Shown: positions 8,853 through 17,253 of the stretch, one piece after another
Layout: every line of letters begins with the position of its first letter
Numbering within the stretch: position 1 is the first letter of the stretch
Assembly: GCA_020161655.1 (NCBI GenBank)
Contig: JAIUPC010000012.1
Location: 1 to 64,000, forward strand
DNA from: Pseudomonadota bacterium
Lineage (GTDB): Bacteria; Pseudomonadota; Alphaproteobacteria; Rhodobacterales; Rhodobacteraceae
Length of the DNA: 64,000 nucleotides
Direction of reading: 5' to 3'
Made by a program: the position numbers and the translations under genes
The notes under the pieces: generated by a model
The model's input: only the letters and a program-made list of their open reading frames with translations
Told to the model about the DNA's origin: nothing
Databases searched by the model: none

Positions 8853-9207
8853 GGAGGTGTCAGAGCGATGCGGCTTGAGGTGGGTAGGGCGACTGGATAG
8901 CCTGCCGGCATGACAAGACGCAGTCCCTTTCGCTACTTCCGCACCGGCCCCGAGATCATCCGCCTGGCGGAGATGATGTACATCCGCTTTCCGCTGTCGC
9001 TACGAAACGTGGAGGACCTCCTGCACGAGCGGGGGATCGAAATCAGCCACGAGACGGTGCGCTTCTGGTGGTTGCGTTTTGGCCCGATGTTCGCCGCCGA
9101 GATCCGGCGGAGGCGGAGCTGGGGACTTCGGTCTGCGAGCCGCTGGCACTGGCATCTTGACGAGATGTTCGTGAAGATCATCGGCGAGACGCACTACCTC
9201 TGGCGCG
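8853..9207 (+). mobile_element. Truncated IS6-family insertion sequence (copy 1)
   Basis: The left end carries a TGTCAGA-containing terminal repeat (8856-8864). About 50 bases follow that align with the leader of copy 2 (GGCTTGAG, then ACTGGATAGCCTGCC against TGACTAGCCTCCC) and then the transposase start. Homology to copy 2 stops exactly where a second terminal-repeat-like string, GGTACTGTCAGAG at 9208-9220, begins. The right half of the element is therefore missing, probably through insertion of or recombination with a related IS6 end. Confidence 0.75.
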
Positions 9208-9275
9208 GGTACTGTCAGAGCAATCGTCGCCATCCGCCCACTCCCGCCGCCTCCCTCGGGATTCGGACAAAATAA
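8910..9275 (+). pseudogene. IS6-family transposase, truncated after the first catalytic Asp
   Basis: About 100 codons match the N-terminal half of the complete IS6-type transposase nearby: PFRYFRTGPEIIRLAEMMYI, VEDLLHERGIEISHETVRFW, then HWHLDEMFVKI with the first catalytic aspartate. After HYLWR (about 9207) the frame runs into unrelated sequence and stops. The second Asp and the Glu of the DDE triad are absent. The product cannot be an active transposase. The original gene would have been about 235 codons. Confidence 0.88.
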
Positions 9276-9353
9276 ACTGATCTGTAAGGAAATTCCCCTT
9301 CCAGAGCGGCGACGAGCGGAACAACCGGGCGCCTCGAACCCTATCAGAGCGGT

Positions 9354-9749
9354 TTAATCTGACAAGACCGGCTCGAGGACTCCCATTTTCCAGTCGGCGA
9401 GATCATCAAGATCCTAAGATGCGCCAGACAGAACTCCATCGTGTCGGGTGACGACGGTCAAGAACCGGCACTGCGAGAGCGATGCCGACTTCATGCCCTA
9501 GCCGAACCGGCCGAGGTCATCGCGAGCCCGTTCATCGTCGGGATTGGTGCTGGCGGGTCGCATAGTCCGATGCAGCTCGTTCGCCGACATTCCGGACCCA
9601 TCATCCAGAATCCTGACCTCGGGCCCATCATCCTACCGGATGCATTTAATTTCGATACTACGTGCTTTTGCCTTTATGCTGTTGTCCAAAAGATCGGCAA
9701 GAGCACTCGACAATTCGTAGTTCCCAAAGCTCCGCGCCGACGTTATCAG
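9354..9749 (-). pseudogene. Decayed GHKL/HATPase-type ATP-binding protein gene fragment
   Basis: One minus-strand frame read through stops gives ALADLLDNSIKAKARSIEI (Bergerat N-box with the Asn), then VRILDDGSGMS (G1 box DxGxG), then DDLGRFG-stop-GMKSASLS (the FGxGxKSA G2 region), then TVVTRHDG and DLDDLADWKMGVLE. These are the ordered motifs of Hsp90/MutL/histidine-kinase-like ATPases. They resemble stand-alone ATP-binding proteins often found in accessory regions. At least three in-frame TAG codons break it, and both ends are missing. It lies between two IS6-type ends, so it is debris of an older accessory gene. Function in the intact form is unknown. Confidence 0.7.
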
Positions 9750-9766
9750 CGCAGAGGCGTCTGGTG

Positions 9767-10585
9767 GGTATTGTCAGAAGAACTTGGCTTGAGCGGTCCA
9801 AGGCGTTTGACTAGCCTCCCACGATGACCAAGCGCTCCCCCTTCCGCTACTTCAAGACGAGCCCCGAGGTGATCCGCCTGGCGGTGATGCTCTACATCCG
9901 GTTCCCGCTGTCTTTGCGTAATGTCGAGGACCTGCTTCATGAGCGCGGCATAGAAGTCAGCCACGAGACGGTGCGGTACTGGTGGCACAGGTTCGGGCCG
10001 ATGTTCGCCGCCGAGATCATGGGAAAGCGTGTTGAGGCGATGCGCGCCCACCGCCATTGGCGCTGGCATCTGGACGAGGTGTTCGTGAAGATCAACGGCG
10101 AGACGCACTACCTCTGGCGGGCCGTCGATCATGAGGGCGAAGTGCTGGAAAGCATCGTCACCAGAACGAGAGACCGCAAGGCAGCTCTGAAGTTCTTGAA
10201 GAAATCGATGAAGCGGCATGGTCGGCCCGAGACCATCGTGACGGACAGGCTGCGTTCCTACGGCGCTGCGCTGAAGGAGCTCGGCCGTGGCGACGATCGC
10301 GAGATGGGCCGCTGGCTCAACAACAGGGCGGAGAACTCGCACCTGCCGTTCCGACGACGGGAGCGGGCGATGTTGCGGTTCCGGCGCATGCACACGTTAC
10401 AGAAGTTCGCTTCAGTGCATGCCTCGGTCCACAACCACTTCCCGACGGAGCGCCATCTCCAAAGCCGCGACACCTACAAGACGAGCCGCGCCGCCGCTCT
10501 CGCCGAGTGGCGCGGCCTTCTCGCTGCCTGATACCCGAGCGGGGGAGGGGGAACGGAGACTGGTTCGCATTCGTCTGACAGCACC
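9767..10585 (+). mobile_element. Complete IS6-family insertion sequence (copy 2)
   Basis: The element is about 0.82 kb, a usual IS6 size. It is bounded by imperfect terminal repeats: left GGTATTGTCAGAAGAA and right (reverse complement) GGTGCTGTCAGACGAA, which agree at 13 of 16 bases. A single intact transposase fills it. I found no clear 8-base target duplication at the flanks (GTCTGGTG against TGCCAAAA), which fits past recombination between copies. Confidence 0.85.
9824..10531 (+). CDS. IS6-family DDE transposase
   Basis: The 235-aa transposase has an N-terminal zinc-finger/HTH-like segment (PFRYFKTSPEVIRLAVMLYI, then VEDLLHERGIEVSHETVRYW). The catalytic core has the first Asp in WRWHLDEVFVKI, the second in ETIVTDRLRSY and the Glu in NRAENSHLPFRRRERAM. 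Length and motif order are normal for the family, so it is probably active. It moves its own element by replicative cointegration and so promotes deletions and tandem arrays like the one seen here. Confidence 0.95.
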   Translation: MTKRSPFRYFKTSPEVIRLAVMLYIRFPLSLRNVEDLLHERGIEVSHETVRYWWHRFGPMFAAEIMGKRVEAMRAHRHWRWHLDEVFVKINGETHYLWRAVDHEGEVLESIVTRTRDRKAALKFLKKSMKRHGRPETIVTDRLRSYGAALKELGRGDDREMGRWLNNRAENSHLPFRRRERAMLRFRRMHTLQKFASVHASVHNHFPTERHLQSRDTYKTSRAAALAEWRGLLAA

Positions 10586-10768
10586 TGCCAAAAAGCTGGA
10601 GGCTTGGCGCAGATACTACGCAGATACTACAACGTGGAGCGGCCACACCACCCGATCGGCAACAAGTTCCCGATCACGCTGGCGAAATCGGGAGGCGTCA
10701 CCAGCCCGCCACCCTGAGCGAGGCCGGAAAACTCTGCTTGCGGCCGGTCCAACTTTGGGGGTCGGATC
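10586..10768 (+). pseudogene. IS3-family transposase (OrfB) C-terminal remnant and right end
   Basis: KLEAWRRYY in one frame and YNVERPHHPIGNKFPITLAK in another form the well-known C-terminal tail of IS3-family OrfB integrases (EAWRxxYNxxRPHxxxG). The frame is broken by an 11-base tandem duplication (CAGATACTACG repeated at about 10610-10632). The tail ends at a TGA at about 10717. The following GGCCGGTCCAACTTTGGGGGTCG resembles an IS3 right inverted repeat. Everything upstream is lost, cut by the IS6 copy next to it. Confidence 0.75.
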
Positions 10769-11152
10769 AAATGACAGCCGGTCTCCGGTCGTGGCTGGAT
10801 GATTGGTCATTGGCAGGCCATAGTCAGCGCGGTCGCCCCTGTTTCGGCGGTGATCGCTATCCATAGGCCGGTCAGATCCAAAACAGAGATCACGAGCAGC
10901 ATCATGCCGCGAGTGCTCGGAGAACCCAAGCATACCGGCTGTTCAGATTTCGCCAGCCACCAGCAACGGTGGGGTACGCATGGTCTGCCAGCACCGGCCC
11001 CTCCCGACCTGACCACAGCAAACCGCTTGCGGCGCTTCTGATGCTTCGTCAGACTGCAGGCAGTTTGGGGGGGCGCGCGATGCGAAAGAATCGTTCGCGT
11101 CGTGGGGGGAAATGTCACACGCCTTTTGGCCACGCTAGAGTCGCCCCACGAA
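10769..11152. other. Intergenic stretch between IS debris and the cyanophycin genes
   Basis: This 380-base stretch contains no gene that I can support. A minus-strand frame has a short hydrophobic run (LLVISVLDLTGLWIAITAET) that could be the last trace of a membrane protein, but it lacks any recognisable motif. A promoter for the cyanophycin operon must lie here if it is separately expressed; no clear consensus was found. Confidence 0.4.
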
Positions 11153-12025
11153 ATGTGTCCCGCACCCTTGCCTGAAGAAACGTCCCGCGGCTTCATCATC
11201 CCCATCGGCGGCGGCGAAGACCGCGTTAAGGAGCGCCACATCCATCGCCGTTTCGTGGATCTTGCAGGGGGCAAGGGTGCCGACATCGTCGTCATTCCGA
11301 CCGCGTCCGAACTTGAAACCACGGGCAACGACTACAAGCGCATGTTCCTCGGCCTTGGCGCCTCGGCGGTCGATTTCCTGCCGATCACCAAGCGCGCCGA
11401 TTGCGACAATCCGCGCTATGTCGACATGCTCGACAGCGCCACGGGCATTTTCCTCACAGGCGGCAACCAGCTAAGGCTCTCCACCATTCTCGGCGGCACC
11501 GGCATCGCGCAGAAGATCCGCCGCCGCAACGCCGCAGGGGTGCCGGTCGCGGGGACCTCTGCCGGGGCTTCGATCATGTCGGAACACATGATCGCCGGCG
11601 GCGAAAGCAATTCGGCGCCGACCGTCGGCTCCGTGAGCCTTGCGCCCGGCCTCGGGCTGACCAATGCGGTCATCATCGACCAGCATTTCACCGAACGGAA
11701 CCGGCTCGGGCGGCTCCTGACCGCGTCCTCCTACAACCCCTTCCTGATCGGCCTTGGCATCGACGAGGACACGGCGGCCTTCATCGGGCCGGATGGCGTG
11801 TTCGAGGTGGTGGGGTCTGGCACGGTCACGGTGGTCGATGCCTCGGGCCTCACGCATTCGTCGATGTGGGATGCGTCGCCGGGGCAGGCGCTGACGCTTC
11901 TGGGGCTGAAGGTACATGTTCTTGGCGAAGGATGCCGGTACGATCTGGTCGGCCGTCACGCCTATCCGCCGGATCAACTTGCGGCGTTCTGTTCGCTGCT
12001 TGACGACAAATCAAAGGTTGGCTGA
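11153..12025 (+). CDS. cphB: Cyanophycinase
   Basis: The 290-aa peptidase-S51-type exopeptidase cleaves cyanophycin (multi-L-arginyl-poly-L-aspartate) to beta-Asp-Arg dipeptides in the cytoplasm. It has GFIIPIGGGEDR near the start, the Asn/Gln-containing FLTGGNQLRL (about 100-109) and the nucleophile elbow GTSAGAS with Ser about 136. The length matches the family, about 270-290 aa. The ATG at MCPAPLPE was chosen; an upstream in-frame start at 11102 adds 17 residues of no family character. It heads the operon with the synthetase 31 bases downstream. Confidence 0.93.
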   Translation: MCPAPLPEETSRGFIIPIGGGEDRVKERHIHRRFVDLAGGKGADIVVIPTASELETTGNDYKRMFLGLGASAVDFLPITKRADCDNPRYVDMLDSATGIFLTGGNQLRLSTILGGTGIAQKIRRRNAAGVPVAGTSAGASIMSEHMIAGGESNSAPTVGSVSLAPGLGLTNAVIIDQHFTERNRLGRLLTASSYNPFLIGLGIDEDTAAFIGPDGVFEVVGSGTVTVVDASGLTHSSMWDASPGQALTLLGLKVHVLGEGCRYDLVGRHAYPPDQLAAFCSLLDDKSKVG

Positions 12026-12056
12026 ACTGAAGGCCGACAACACGGGGGGAAGCGTC

Positions 12057-14861
12057 ATGAAAATCGTTTCAACGAATGTCTTTGTCGGTCCGAACGTCTG
12101 GGCGAGTTTTCCGGTCATCCGCCATGTGATTGATCTTGGCGTCCTGGAAGACTGGCCATCGGTCCGCATCGGGGAACCCTGGATCGAGGCGCTGGTCGAG
12201 GCGCTGCCAGGGCTTCGCGAACACGGCTGTTCCTACCGCGAACCCGGCGGCTTCATCCGGCGCCTGCGCGAAGGCGAGGGGACTTGGCTTGGCCATATCG
12301 CGGAACATGTCGCCCTTGAAATCCAGGGTGTCGCGGGATCGGACGTGACCTTTGGCCGGACCCGCGGCACGGGCGTTCCGGGGCAGTACAACCTCGTCTA
12401 CGAATATCGCCAGCGCGATGTCGGGCTTGATGCGGGCACCCTCGCGATCCGCCTCCTGATGCATAATCTGCCCGACAGCCTGAAAGCGCAGACGGACTAC
12501 GAGTTTGACCCGGAGTTCGATTTCCCCGCCGAGCTGAAAGACTTCGTTCTCTCGGCGCAGCGGCGCGAGTTCGGCCCCTCGACCGCCTCGCTCGTCAAGG
12601 CGGCGGAAGAGCGGGACATCCCGTGGATCCGGCTCAACAACAACTCGCTCGTCCAGTTCGGCCACGGCAAGTTCCAGCAGCGCATCCAGGCGACGATCAC
12701 CAGCCAGACAAAGCATATCGCGGTCGAGATTTCCTGCGACAAGGAAGACACCCACAACATGCTGAACGACCTCGGCCTGCCGGTCCCCCAGCAGCGTCTG
12801 GTCTATTCGCCCCGCGAGGCGATACGGGCGGCGCGACGGATCGGCCATCCGGTCGTCGTCAAGCCGCTGGATGGTAACCACGGGCGCGGTGTCTCGATCA
12901 ACCTGTCCGACGATGCCGCGATCGAGACGGCCTTTCACGAGGCGAAGTCCCATTCCAAAAGCCGGGGCATTCTGGTCGAGCAATTCATCACCGGGATGGA
13001 TCACCGGATGCTTGTTGTGAACGGCGAATTGGTCGCCGTGGCCAAGCGTGTACCCGGCCATGTGATCGGCGACGGCAAGCACACGATCGCACAGCTCATC
13101 GACATCGTGAACAGCGATCCCCGGCGCGGCATCGGCCATGAAAAGGTGCTGACCAATCTGGAACTCGACAATCAGGCCGAACGGCTGATGGCCGACGCGG
13201 GCCATAGCGCGGAAACCGTGCTGCCGAAGGGCGAGGTGTTCTTCCTGCGCTCGACCGCCAACCTCTCGACCGGCGGCACGGCCATCGACATGACCGATGT
13301 CTGCCATCCCGACAACAAGGACATGGCGGAACGGACGATCAAGGCCGTCGGCCTTGATGTCGGCGGCGTGGACTTCCTGACCTCCGACATCACGTCAAGC
13401 TACAAGGACATCGGCGGCGCCATCGTCGAAGTGAACGCCGCACCCGGCTTCCGCATGCATGTCGCACCCTCCGAGGGCAAGCCGCGCGATGTTGCCGGCA
13501 AGGTGATGGACATGCTCTTCCCGCAAGGCACGCAGTCGCGCATCCCCATTGCCGCCATCACCGGCACCAACGGCAAGACCACGACCTCGCGCATGGTCGC
13601 CCATATCATGAAGTCGTCGGGCAAGATCGCCGGCCTCACCTCGACCGATGGGGTCTATGTCGATGGCAAGCTGACCGTGAAGGGCGACATGACCGGCCCC
13701 GCCTCGGCGCAGATGGTGCTGCGCGACCCCTCGGTCGATTTCGCGGTGATGGAGACGGCCCGTGGCGGCCTCGTCCGCGCCGGCCTCGGCTATCAGCGCT
13801 GCGATGTGGCCGCTTGCCTCAACGTAACCTCGGACCATCTCGGCATGGGCGGCATCAACACGCTTGAGGAGCTTGCCGTCGTCAAGCGCGTGGTGGTCGA
13901 AACCGCGACCGATACGGTGGTGCTGAACGCCGATGACCTTCTTTGCCTGCGGATGGCGGATTTCTGTCACGCGGCGCACATCTGCTATGTGACGACGAAT
14001 TCCGACCACCCGCTCGTCAAGGAACACATCCGCGCCGGCGGTCGTGCCGTGGTTCTGGAAAAGGCCATGAACGGCGATATGATCACGATCTATGCCAACG
14101 GGCTGCACATGCCCGTGCTCTGGTCGCATCTCATCCCGGCGACGCTTGAAGGCAAGGCGCTCTACAACGTCCAGAACGCGATGTTCGCCTGCGCCATGGC
14201 CCATGCCTTCGGCCTTGACCTCGACAATATCCGCCATGGCTTGCGGACCTTCGACACCTCCTTCTTCCAGGTGCCGGGCCGCACCAACGTCTATGACGAA
14301 CATCCGTTCAAGGTCATCCTCGACTACGGTCACAATTCGGCGGCGATTGCCGCCATGGCGGGCCTTGCCGACCGGCTCGACGTGAAGGGGCGGCGGCTCG
14401 TCGTGGCGGCCATGCCGGGCGACCGGCGGGATGAGGATATCCTCGCCTCGGCCCGCGAACTTGCCGGCCATTTCGATCACTACTTCCTCAAGCCCGACGA
14501 CGACCGGCGCGGGCGGGGCGAGATGGAAGTGCCTGGGATGCTTCGCGATGAGCTTCTGAAATCGGGCGTTCCCGCCGATCAGATCACCCTGATGCCGAGC
14601 GAGATGGAGGCGATCGACCTCGCGCTGGGAAGCGCGCAGCCGAACGACCTTCTGGTCATTCTGGCGGATGAACTGGCGCGGTCCTGGAAGCAGATCATCT
14701 ATTTCCAGAAGGCGGAGCGGGAGGCCCTCCTCTCGGCCAAACCGAAGCGCCCCGAGCCACAACCAACCGGGTTCGAGGAGCTGATCTCGGAAGGCGACCA
14801 GCTTATCCGCGACGAACGCGGCGTCAGGCTGGCGCGGGTCGAAGTCGAACAGTCCGACTGA
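12057..14861 (+). CDS. cphA: Cyanophycin synthetase
   Basis: The 934-aa ATP-dependent enzyme polymerises Asp and Arg into cyanophycin, a nitrogen and carbon storage granule. It has three parts: an N-terminal domain (1-160), an ATP-grasp domain (about 220-475; KPLDGNHGRG at 269-278, IVEVNAAPGFRMH near 457) that adds Asp to the backbone, and a Mur-ligase-like domain with P-loop GTNGKTTTSR (503-512) that attaches Arg. The length is normal (about 870-950). The start MKIVSTNVF has GGGGGA six bases upstream. It lies between the cyanophycinase and a second Mur-ligase gene. Confidence 0.96.
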   Translation: MKIVSTNVFVGPNVWASFPVIRHVIDLGVLEDWPSVRIGEPWIEALVEALPGLREHGCSYREPGGFIRRLREGEGTWLGHIAEHVALEIQGVAGSDVTFGRTRGTGVPGQYNLVYEYRQRDVGLDAGTLAIRLLMHNLPDSLKAQTDYEFDPEFDFPAELKDFVLSAQRREFGPSTASLVKAAEERDIPWIRLNNNSLVQFGHGKFQQRIQATITSQTKHIAVEISCDKEDTHNMLNDLGLPVPQQRLVYSPREAIRAARRIGHPVVVKPLDGNHGRGVSINLSDDAAIETAFHEAKSHSKSRGILVEQFITGMDHRMLVVNGELVAVAKRVPGHVIGDGKHTIAQLIDIVNSDPRRGIGHEKVLTNLELDNQAERLMADAGHSAETVLPKGEVFFLRSTANLSTGGTAIDMTDVCHPDNKDMAERTIKAVGLDVGGVDFLTSDITSSYKDIGGAIVEVNAAPGFRMHVAPSEGKPRDVAGKVMDMLFPQGTQSRIPIAAITGTNGKTTTSRMVAHIMKSSGKIAGLTSTDGVYVDGKLTVKGDMTGPASAQMVLRDPSVDFAVMETARGGLVRAGLGYQRCDVAACLNVTSDHLGMGGINTLEELAVVKRVVVETATDTVVLNADDLLCLRMADFCHAAHICYVTTNSDHPLVKEHIRAGGRAVVLEKAMNGDMITIYANGLHMPVLWSHLIPATLEGKALYNVQNAMFACAMAHAFGLDLDNIRHGLRTFDTSFFQVPGRTNVYDEHPFKVILDYGHNSAAIAAMAGLADRLDVKGRRLVVAAMPGDRRDEDILASARELAGHFDHYFLKPDDDRRGRGEMEVPGMLRDELLKSGVPADQITLMPSEMEAIDLALGSAQPNDLLVILADELARSWKQIIYFQKAEREALLSAKPKRPEPQPTGFEELISEGDQLIRDERGVRLARVEVEQSD

Positions 14862-14873
14862 CAGAGGCACGCC

Positions 14874-16616
14874 TTGGCGCGATCCGAAGAGCTTCAAGAT
14901 GCGCTGGTTATCCCGGTCCCCGAGGACCCGGGGCTGATCCTCGACAGTTGCCGCCGCTTGCTTGGCCCGAACCTTTACGGGGCAGGGCCGGGGGCGGTTG
15001 GCGATTGTCTGGTCAAGGTGCATGATCCGACTGAGGTGGCAGCCCTATGGCAGGGCCGTCTTGCCCAGATTCTCGGCGCGCTGGGCCTTGCCGCGGCGGA
15101 AGTCCGCACGCGCCTTTTCGACGGCGGCGCGAGCCTTTTTGCTCCGGCGCCGATAGACCAGCTTTTCACGGCGGCGTATGCCATCGAGTCGGCCTGGTAC
15201 TTTGCCGCGACCGAACTGCTCGGCCAGGCGCAGATACCTTTCGAAGACCTCATGGCCGGGTTGCAGCGCGTCAGCGCCCTTGAGCGTGCCCCCCGGCTCG
15301 TGGCCCTCGCGGCGGAGGCTGCGAGGCGCGGCGTCGACCGTCTTCTCGACGACGATGCACTGACGCTGGGACATGGGGCCGGGTCTGCAACCTGGGCGAC
15401 CGACCAGCTTCCCGATACGCCGGACTGGGCCGGCCTTCATGACATTCCGCTGGCACTCGTCACCGGCACCAACGGCAAGACGACGACGACGCGCCTGATT
15501 GCCGCGATGGGTGCCGCCGCAGGAAGGGTCTCGGGCCTTTCCTCGACCGAGTTCGTGAAGGTCGGCGGCGAAATCCTCGATCGCGGCGACTATTCCGGGC
15601 CGGCGGGTGCGCGCCTCCTTCTGCGCGACAAGCGGCTGGTACTCGGGGTACTTGAAGTGGCGCGCGGCGGCATCCTGCGCCGGGGATTGCCCATCGGACG
15701 GGCGCGCGTCGCCGTTGTGACGAATGTGGCGGCTGACCATCTCGGCCAGTACGGGATCAACACGGTCCCCGATCTGGCGCAGGTCAAGCTTTCCGTCCAC
15801 CGGGCTCTCATCCCCGGCGGGCACCTTGTCCTGAACGCCGACGACCCCATTCTCGTCGTCGCCGCAGACATGATTGACGCCCGTCCGGTCTGGTTCTCGC
15901 TCGATGCCCGCACGCCAGAGATCGCCCGCGCACGGGCGCTGAGAGCGCCCTGCGGTTGGCTTGAGGATGGCCGGATCGTGCTTTCCGACGGAACCGGGGC
16001 CACGCCGCTCGTCGCGGTCAGCGATGTGCCGCTCACCCTCGGCGGCGCCGCGCGCTACAATATCGAAAACGCGCTGGCGGCGGCGCTGGCCGCGCGCGGC
16101 CTCGGCTTGCCAGATGACGCGATCCGCACCGTCTTGCGGAGCTTCCGCAGCGATCCCATCGACAATCCGGGGCGCGCCAACGAGTTTTCGGTGAACGGCG
16201 CCCGCGTCTTTGTCGACTTCGCCCATAATCCGCATTCCATCGCCGCCGTGACCTCGGCGCTGGCCGCCCTTCCGGCCAGGCGTCGCTTCGCACTCATCAG
16301 CCACGCGGGCGACCGGTCGGATGCGGATATCCGGGGCCTGACGCAGGGCCTTTTCGCGCTGAGGCCGGATACTGTCGTGGTGGCCGAAATCGCCGGCTAC
16401 CTCAGGGGTCGCCAGCCCGGCGAGATCCCTGCGCTGATCCGTCAGGCCAGCCGGGATTGCGGCCTGCCCGACGACCATATCCTCTCGGCGACAAGTCCCG
16501 CGGACGGTGCGCGGCAGATTCTGGAGCGTCTTCAACCCGGCGACCTTGCGCTGCTTCTGGTGCATGACGAGCGCGCCGCGATTTTCGAGATGATCGGATC
16601 GCGAGCCAGCACTTAG
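14874..16616 (+). CDS. Mur-ligase family protein, CphA paralogue without ATP-grasp
   Basis: The 580-aa protein starts at a TTG 12 bases after cphA. Residues 1-185 resemble no family I can name. From about 193 it is a Mur-ligase-type ATPase: P-loop VTGTNGKTTTTR (196-207), LGVLEVARGGILRRGL, VVTNVAADHLGQYGINT, ARYNIENALAAALA and FVDFAHNPHSIAAV. These are the same blocks as the C-terminal half of cyanophycin synthetase. It lacks the ATP-grasp half and so cannot alone extend the Asp backbone. It may load the side-chain residue, act on a primer, or form a complex with CphA. It is tightly linked to cphA, probably in one operon. Confidence 0.88.
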   Translation: MARSEELQDALVIPVPEDPGLILDSCRRLLGPNLYGAGPGAVGDCLVKVHDPTEVAALWQGRLAQILGALGLAAAEVRTRLFDGGASLFAPAPIDQLFTAAYAIESAWYFAATELLGQAQIPFEDLMAGLQRVSALERAPRLVALAAEAARRGVDRLLDDDALTLGHGAGSATWATDQLPDTPDWAGLHDIPLALVTGTNGKTTTTRLIAAMGAAAGRVSGLSSTEFVKVGGEILDRGDYSGPAGARLLLRDKRLVLGVLEVARGGILRRGLPIGRARVAVVTNVAADHLGQYGINTVPDLAQVKLSVHRALIPGGHLVLNADDPILVVAADMIDARPVWFSLDARTPEIARARALRAPCGWLEDGRIVLSDGTGATPLVAVSDVPLTLGGAARYNIENALAAALAARGLGLPDDAIRTVLRSFRSDPIDNPGRANEFSVNGARVFVDFAHNPHSIAAVTSALAALPARRRFALISHAGDRSDADIRGLTQGLFALRPDTVVVAEIAGYLRGRQPGEIPALIRQASRDCGLPDDHILSATSPADGARQILERLQPGDLALLLVHDERAAIFEMIGSRAST

Positions 16617-17253
16617 TTCGGTCGAGCCAGCGAGCGGAAGCGCCGGTGGCAAAGACCGCAACTACACAGAGGCCCGGCATCTGTCGCTGCTTCAGAATCC
16701 GGGCGCAGATCGCCTGCATCGCAGTCCTGATCCCCTTGCGACGCATTGGCAGCAGAGCCCGGCCTGTTCGTGGCAGGCACATTCGCAACGTTTGGCCACG
16801 AACCTGTGGTCGCCATTCAGGTACCTCTAGGCGACCCCCGAGATCATCGGCCTGGCGGCAATGATTTACATCCGCTTTCTGCTGTCTCTGAGGATCGTCG
16901 AGGATCAGGTCCGCGAACGCGACCCGAATCTGACCCTGAGCGTAGAAGGGTCGTCGCACCCGCGCGATCTTTTCCACTCCTGCCAACTCTTCCTGCCGTG
17001 GCTGATCCGCAACCAACGTTGCGGCGAAGCATCTGGGGGCAGAACCGGGCGCCGATGAGGGATGAGTTTCGCGCGCCGGTTCACACCTTGCCGAGACTGG
17101 GGCGAGTTCGTCTGACTCTTCAAAACACGTCGCGGCATGCTGCGGCTCGATCAAGCAACGTCAGAAATATTCCACGCTAAACGACTTGCAAGAAAACTGA
17201 CCCATGCTAGATTCCTCGCCGGCAGCACAGGCGCTGCGCGGGCAGGGGGACGG
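16617..17253. other. 637-base gap with IS6 relic
   Basis: The gap between the cyanophycin genes and the racemase gene holds the IS6 relic listed separately (about 16.82-17.12 kb). I see no functional gene in the rest. The first 200 bases have short frames on both strands with no recognised motif. The last 130 bases, before the racemase, are relatively AT-rich around ATTCCACGCTAAACGACTTG and may hold that operon's promoter. Confidence 0.5.
16816..17116 (+). pseudogene. Degenerate IS6-family transposase relic (copy 3)
   Basis: Frame 16816-16923 reads FRYL-stop-ATPEIIGLAAMIYIRF and then LLSLRIVEDQVRERD. This aligns with FRYFRTGPEIIRLAEMMYIR and PLSLRNVEDLLHERG of the other IS6 copies. After that, similarity fades. 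At 17107-17116 the string TTCGTCTGAC is the inner part of the IS6 right terminal repeat (reverse complement GTCAGACGAA). The relic reads in the same direction as the complete copy at 9.8 kb. Confidence 0.72.

Noticed and set aside
9441-9827. 128-codon plus-strand frame between the IS6 copies
   Set aside because: It has no family features; the minus strand of the same stretch carries the GHKL-ATPase remnant.
11916-12056. Upstream extension of the cyanophycin synthetase frame
   Set aside because: It overlaps the end of cphB by more than 100 bases; the ATG at 12057 has a ribosome-binding site and the usual family N-terminus.
12069-15023. Long minus-strand open frames opposite cphA
   Set aside because: They mirror the coding strand of cyanophycin synthetase, contain no recognisable motif and are explained by codon bias.
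16617-16815. Possible transposase or other remnant left of the IS6 relic
   Set aside because: Translations in all frames show no conserved motif; the similarity to known proteins is not enough to name it.
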